A model generated the notes under the pieces. The model did not search any database, had not been told where the DNA came from, and saw only the letters and a program-made list of their open reading frames with translations. Shown here one piece after another: positions 60,179-64,000 of a stretch of DNA of 64,000 nt (positions are counted from its first letter, which is position 1; each line of letters starts with the position of its first letter). Origin of the DNA: Coffea arabica (taxonomy: Eukaryota > Streptophyta > Magnoliopsida > Gentianales > Rubiaceae); NCBI RefSeq assembly GCF_036785885.1, contig NC_092315.1, positions 18,764,026 through 18,828,025 on the forward strand, in the 5' to 3' direction. Both the position numbers and the translations under genes were made by a program.

Positions 60179-61575
60179 GAGATCCACTATGCCAGGTCAC
60201 AATAGTCAAAAGAAAATCACCCCAAATCACCCAAGTTATCTCCATTCCAAACACAAACCAAGTTCAAAATGGTTCAACAATTCCAACTTGAAGTTGGAAA
60301 TGAAGGCAAAAACAGTTTTAAAAAAACAAAATTTTTCCAGTTTTGCGCGACCCTATTTGAAAAATCATATCTCAAGTTTCTGAAGTCCAAAATTTATAAA
60401 CTATATATCATTGGAAAATAGACTCAAAAGGTTATAATTTCCTGAACGACACATTTGCAAGATTCCGCCCACAAGTTAATCAAATTTCAACCTCAAGTTG
60501 CTACTTTATCCAGTAGAAAGACAGCACAAGTGTGAAAATTTAGTCAATTTTAGAAAATCACATATATTCATAGGAATGAAAAAAAATTCTGAAACTTTCA
60601 CGGTATAAAGTATTCTGAATCTAGTTTCAAACACACAAAGCAGAACTCAATTTGGAGTTTTCTACACCAAGATACAATAGATTTTTCAAGGCTGCTCAGA
60701 GTCTCTTATAGAACAAAATTTTCAGCAACCCTTGACTCAACCTTCCCACTTAAGTTTATGATTTTGGTTCAAATTCAACTCACAATCAAAGTTTAATGTC
60801 CAACATAGTTTGTAGAGCAAGATTTTTCCCAAAATTTCTTGAAAATAAGGGCTAATAGTACTCAAAAGTTTCGGCCATTAAGAAGCTTTCGAAATAGAAT
60901 TTTTCCACCAAAATTTGCAACAAAATCCAACCAAGATTCAAACTTTCCAAGAAATATACACACAAGCCACAACATCAAGGTTTAAAATACCAAAATCTAC
61001 CATAAATATGCATCATAAAAGCACAAGAATGAATCTCAAGTCATCTACCTAGCTTGCTATGAAAATATAAGAAATTTTTCTCAAGTCATCTACTTAAATC
61101 AAGGTTTCAAGGAAACCCATCAACAACCCATCAAAGATTCAATTTTTCTAACTACAAATCTACTAGAAACTTGAAGAAAAAAGAGGGTTTCAAGCCAATA
61201 CCTCTCCTAGCAATTTCAATCAAGCAACAAGTCCAAATTTCCTCCATGAATTGCCTCCAAGCAAGACTTTCTTCCAATCTCAAGCAAGATATCAAGAATC
61301 AACCAAAGTTGGGGAAGATTTGAAACAAAAATGGAGGGAAAAAGTTGAGTTTTTCTTCTCTTTTTTTTTCTTAGCTCTCGGCCATCTCTCTCTCCTTTCC
61401 TCTTGATTTTGGTTTTTTTATTTTTTTTAAGACAAGAAAGTAATGATTAAATGATAAGAAAACTTGGTCAAAACTCTCCCTTGGTTCCTATGGTGACACT
61501 TGTCACCTTCTAGAGTTATTTAGCACTTGTCATCTTATAGAGCTCTTTAACTCCAAGTGTCTCAATTTTCTCTCC
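60179..61575 (-). mobile_element. Truncated LTR copy, left arm of a large inverted repeat
   Basis: Its reverse complement matches 62395-63830 almost throughout. Shared blocks include GGTGACAAGTGTCACCATAG, AAATTGCTAGGAGAGGTATT and CATTTCCAACTTCAAGTTGG. Homology stops at about 60179 and 61575, with no termini recognised, so this is an incomplete copy. Similarity by eye is about 80-90%. Confidence 0.7.
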
Positions 61576-62188
61576 TAGTAAAATTAACAGATATGTTGAA
61601 ACCTAAAAACAAATTTTTTATACCTAATTTTTAACAAATATACTTGTTCTATCCCTTAGCCTCCAATTCTCTCTTTCTAAAGAATGAAACAAATGATATT
61701 GTTGAGTTGCCTTTTGCTTAGTTCTATCAGGGTATTTTTGTCATTTCATCTATCCCCGTTAATTTTACCGAATTCCGTCACCTTTACAATTTAGTTCAAA
61801 GTATGAGGTGTCGTGTTATATGTTTTGAAATCATGAGGGGCTTTTCTATATATTAGGTTTGTCACAAGAGAATTTTTTTTTTGTTTTTTATCCTTTAAAA
61901 TTTTGTTTTCAATCCCATGGATCTACTTGAAAGAGCTTATGGCTTATGGCTTACGAAGAGGTTGCAAGAAGATTACCTCAAGAAAAAACATTCTCTTGTA
62001 AATAGATGGATGGTTGAATCAACACCACCACCAAGGTTGTGTGAAGCTTCCAAGGTCTTTCAATCCAAGGCAAAGCCACCACTATGCCACCCAAGTGTTT
62101 GGCCTTTAGTGAACTCCACACCACCAACTTCTCAAGGAGAACCTCCAAGGAAATGAGTGCAGAAGAGAGATAAAGTGCTAGCTGTGAG
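61576..62188. other. Spacer between the inverted LTR arms
   Basis: Unique AT-rich sequence. A 79-codon plus-strand frame at 61917-62156 (starts MDLLERAYGLWLTKRLQEDY) has no domain I recognise and no clear gene context; I do not call it a gene, though it could be a scrap of a retroelement leader or gag. Confidence 0.4.
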
Positions 62189-64000
62189 AACCTAGAAATT
62201 TGCTAATTTATCTAGTTTAACTACATGGTACTTTATTTATTAAGTCATCTATTTGGTTATTTATTGATTTGATGATGATTTTGCCATAATGCTTTTATTA
62301 AATTTTATATTTGAAAGTTAATGTGTGGGGTAAAATAAAAATTTTCTTTCTAGTGGGGTGTAAAAAGGAACTTTTGAAAAAAAAAGAAGGACTTTAGTGC
62401 AATAAGAGAGAGAATTGAGACACTTGGAGTTAGAGAGTTTTAGAAGATGACAAGTGTTGGGACACTTGGAGCTAAAGAACTCTAGAAGGTGACAAGTGTC
62501 ACCATAGGAACCAAGGGAGACCTTTGACCAAGTTTTCTTATCATTTAATCTTTCCTTTCTTGCCTTAAAAAAATAATAAATAAAACAACCAAAATCAAGA
62601 GGAAAGGAGAGAAAGAGGGCCAAGAGCTAGGGAAAAAAAATAGAGAGAAGAAAAGCTCAACTTTTTTCCTCCATTTTTGCTTCAAATTTTTCCCAACTTT
62701 GGATGATTCTTGGAATCTTACTTGTAGTTGGAAGAAAGTCTTGCTTGGGGGCAACTCTTGGAGGAAACTTGAACTTGTTGGTTGATTGAAATTGCTAGGA
62801 GAGGTATTGGCTTGAAACCCACTTTTTCCTTCAAGTTTCTAGTAGATTTGTAATTAGAAAAATTGAATCTTTGCTGGGTTGTTGATGGGTTTTCTTGAAA
62901 CCTTGATTTAGCAAGATGACTTGAGGAAAATTCCTTATATTTTTATGGCAAGCTAGGTAGATGACTTGAGGTTCATTCTTGTGCTTTTATGATGAATGTT
63001 TATGGTAGATTTTGGTGTTTTAAACCTTGATGTTGTGGCTTGTGTGTATATTTCTTGGAAAGCTTGAATCTTAATTGGATTTTGTTGCAAATTTTGATGA
63101 AAAAATTCTGTTTTGAAAGCTTCTTGATGGCCAAAACTTTTGAGTGCTATTAACCCTTATTTTCAAGAAATTTTTGGGGAAATCTTGCTCCACAAACTAT
63201 GTTGGACATTAAACTTTGATTGTGAATTGAATTTGAACCAAAATCATGAGTTTAAGTGAGAAGGTTGAGTCAAGGGTTGCTGAAAATTTTGTTCCGCAGG
63301 AGACTCTGAGCAGTTTTGGGAAATCTATCGTATCTTGGTGTAGAAAAATCGAAATTGGTTCTACTTTTTGTATTTGAAACTAGATTCAGAATACTTTATA
63401 CCGCAAAAATTTCAGAATTTTCTTAATTCCTATGAATATCTGTGATTTTTCAAATTCGACTGAATTTTCACACTTGTTCTGTCTTTCTACTGGATAAAGT
63501 AGTAATTTGAGATTGAAATTTGACTAACTTGTGGGCAGAATCTTGCAAATATGTCTTCCAGGAAATTGTAACTCTTTGAGTCTATTTTCCAATGGTATAA
63601 AGTTTATAAATTTTGGACTTAAGAAACTTGAGATATGATTTTCCAAATAGGATCGCGTAAAACTGGAAAAAATTCTGTTTTCTTAAAACTGTTCTTGCCT
63701 TCATTTCCAACTTCAAGTTGGAGTTGTTGAACCAATTTGAGTTTGGTTTTGTGTTTAGAATGGAGAAAACTTGGGTGATTTGGGGTGATTTTCTTTTGAG
63801 TAATGTGAGTTGGCATAGTAGATCTCATGACACTTTATAAATGTAATTTTAGGACGTGAAAGTGAGGTTGGAAGTGCACACGAGGCGAACACTTGAACTT
63901 GAGTCGTGGTAAGTGTTCTAAGTACATGTAAGGTGATTACGTGCAATGTCTCTTACTTGAATGACATGTTCACTTACTTGAAATACTTGCTTTTATTGCT
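62189..64000 (+). mobile_element. LTR of the long-LTR family, left end; continues beyond the window
   Basis: Starts TGTGAGAACCTAGAAATTTG at 62189, like TGTGAGGACCCGAAAAATTT at 49054. Positions 62395-63830 are the right arm of the inverted repeat with 60179-61575. A 45-base tandem duplication around GACACTTGGAG and GGTGACAAGTGT is at about 62418-62507. The AGTGTTCTAAGTACATGTAAG segment near the window end parallels the section of the 49054 LTR around 52190-52240. Its right end is outside the window. Confidence 0.65.

Noticed and set aside
61917..62156. 79-codon frame between the inverted LTR arms
   Set aside because: No recognisable domain, no promoter or splice context; kept only as a remark on the spacer.
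1..64000. tRNA, rRNA, snoRNA or CRISPR features
   Set aside because: No cloverleaf with intact A and B boxes, no rRNA similarity, no convincing box C/D or H/ACA pairs in the NOL6 introns, and no regularly spaced direct repeats were seen on reading; a dedicated covariance-model scan was not possible here.

Overview
This is a repeat-rich stretch of a plant nuclear genome. Genes have multiple GT-AG introns, and the proteins (CYP71-clan P450, Nrap/NOL6, ARL2/TITAN5, AP-3 sigma) are of plant type. The transposons are also plant types: L1-type LINE with an RNase H domain, Ty1/copia, very long solo LTRs, CACTA, hAT-like and foldback elements. A eudicot is likely, but I cannot name the genus from sequence alone. 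No CRISPR array, operon, tRNA or rRNA was seen.

Three genes look intact. A two-exon CYP71-like cytochrome P450 lies on the minus strand (6691 to 3552), and about 60% of its only intron is a foldback transposon. A 26-exon gene on the plus strand (23244-32073) encodes a 1062-residue Nrap/NOL6 (yeast Utp22) ribosome-biogenesis protein; all splice phases close. A five-exon gene on the plus strand (38646-40874) encodes the 185-residue small GTPase ARL2 (TITAN5 in Arabidopsis). Just downstream lies a decayed piece of an AP-3 sigma adaptin gene with its splice sites still visible (about 41597-42553). Two exon-like pieces of an unrecognised gene lie at 906-1304.

The rest is mostly nested mobile DNA. 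1-438: right end of a CACTA element. 1850-3075: inverted-repeat region with GC-rich palindromes. 6949-18352: an L1-type LINE on the minus strand, split by a 5.5 kb solo LTR at 8149-13615 (target duplication ATTAC). 22077-22693: AT-rich inverted-repeat element just upstream of NOL6. 33573-34956: hAT-like element. 35691-37050: second copy of the foldback family. 43685-47635: non-autonomous hAT element with another long LTR inside it. 48032-57607: a degenerate minus-strand copia element with a further 4.5 kb solo LTR (49054-53558, target duplication CATTG) inside it. 58317-59265: 5'-truncated LINE. 60179 to the window end: a head-to-head pair of related LTR sequences forming a 1.4 kb-arm inverted repeat.

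I see no functional cluster linking the genes. P450, NOL6 and ARL2 are ordinary neighbours separated by transposon debris. The most unusual features are the hairpin-forming intron of the P450, the direct-repeat-flanked, stop-free first intron of NOL6, a possible second reading frame over the ARL2 start, and a single LTR family that left several giant solo LTRs with no internal domain in view.
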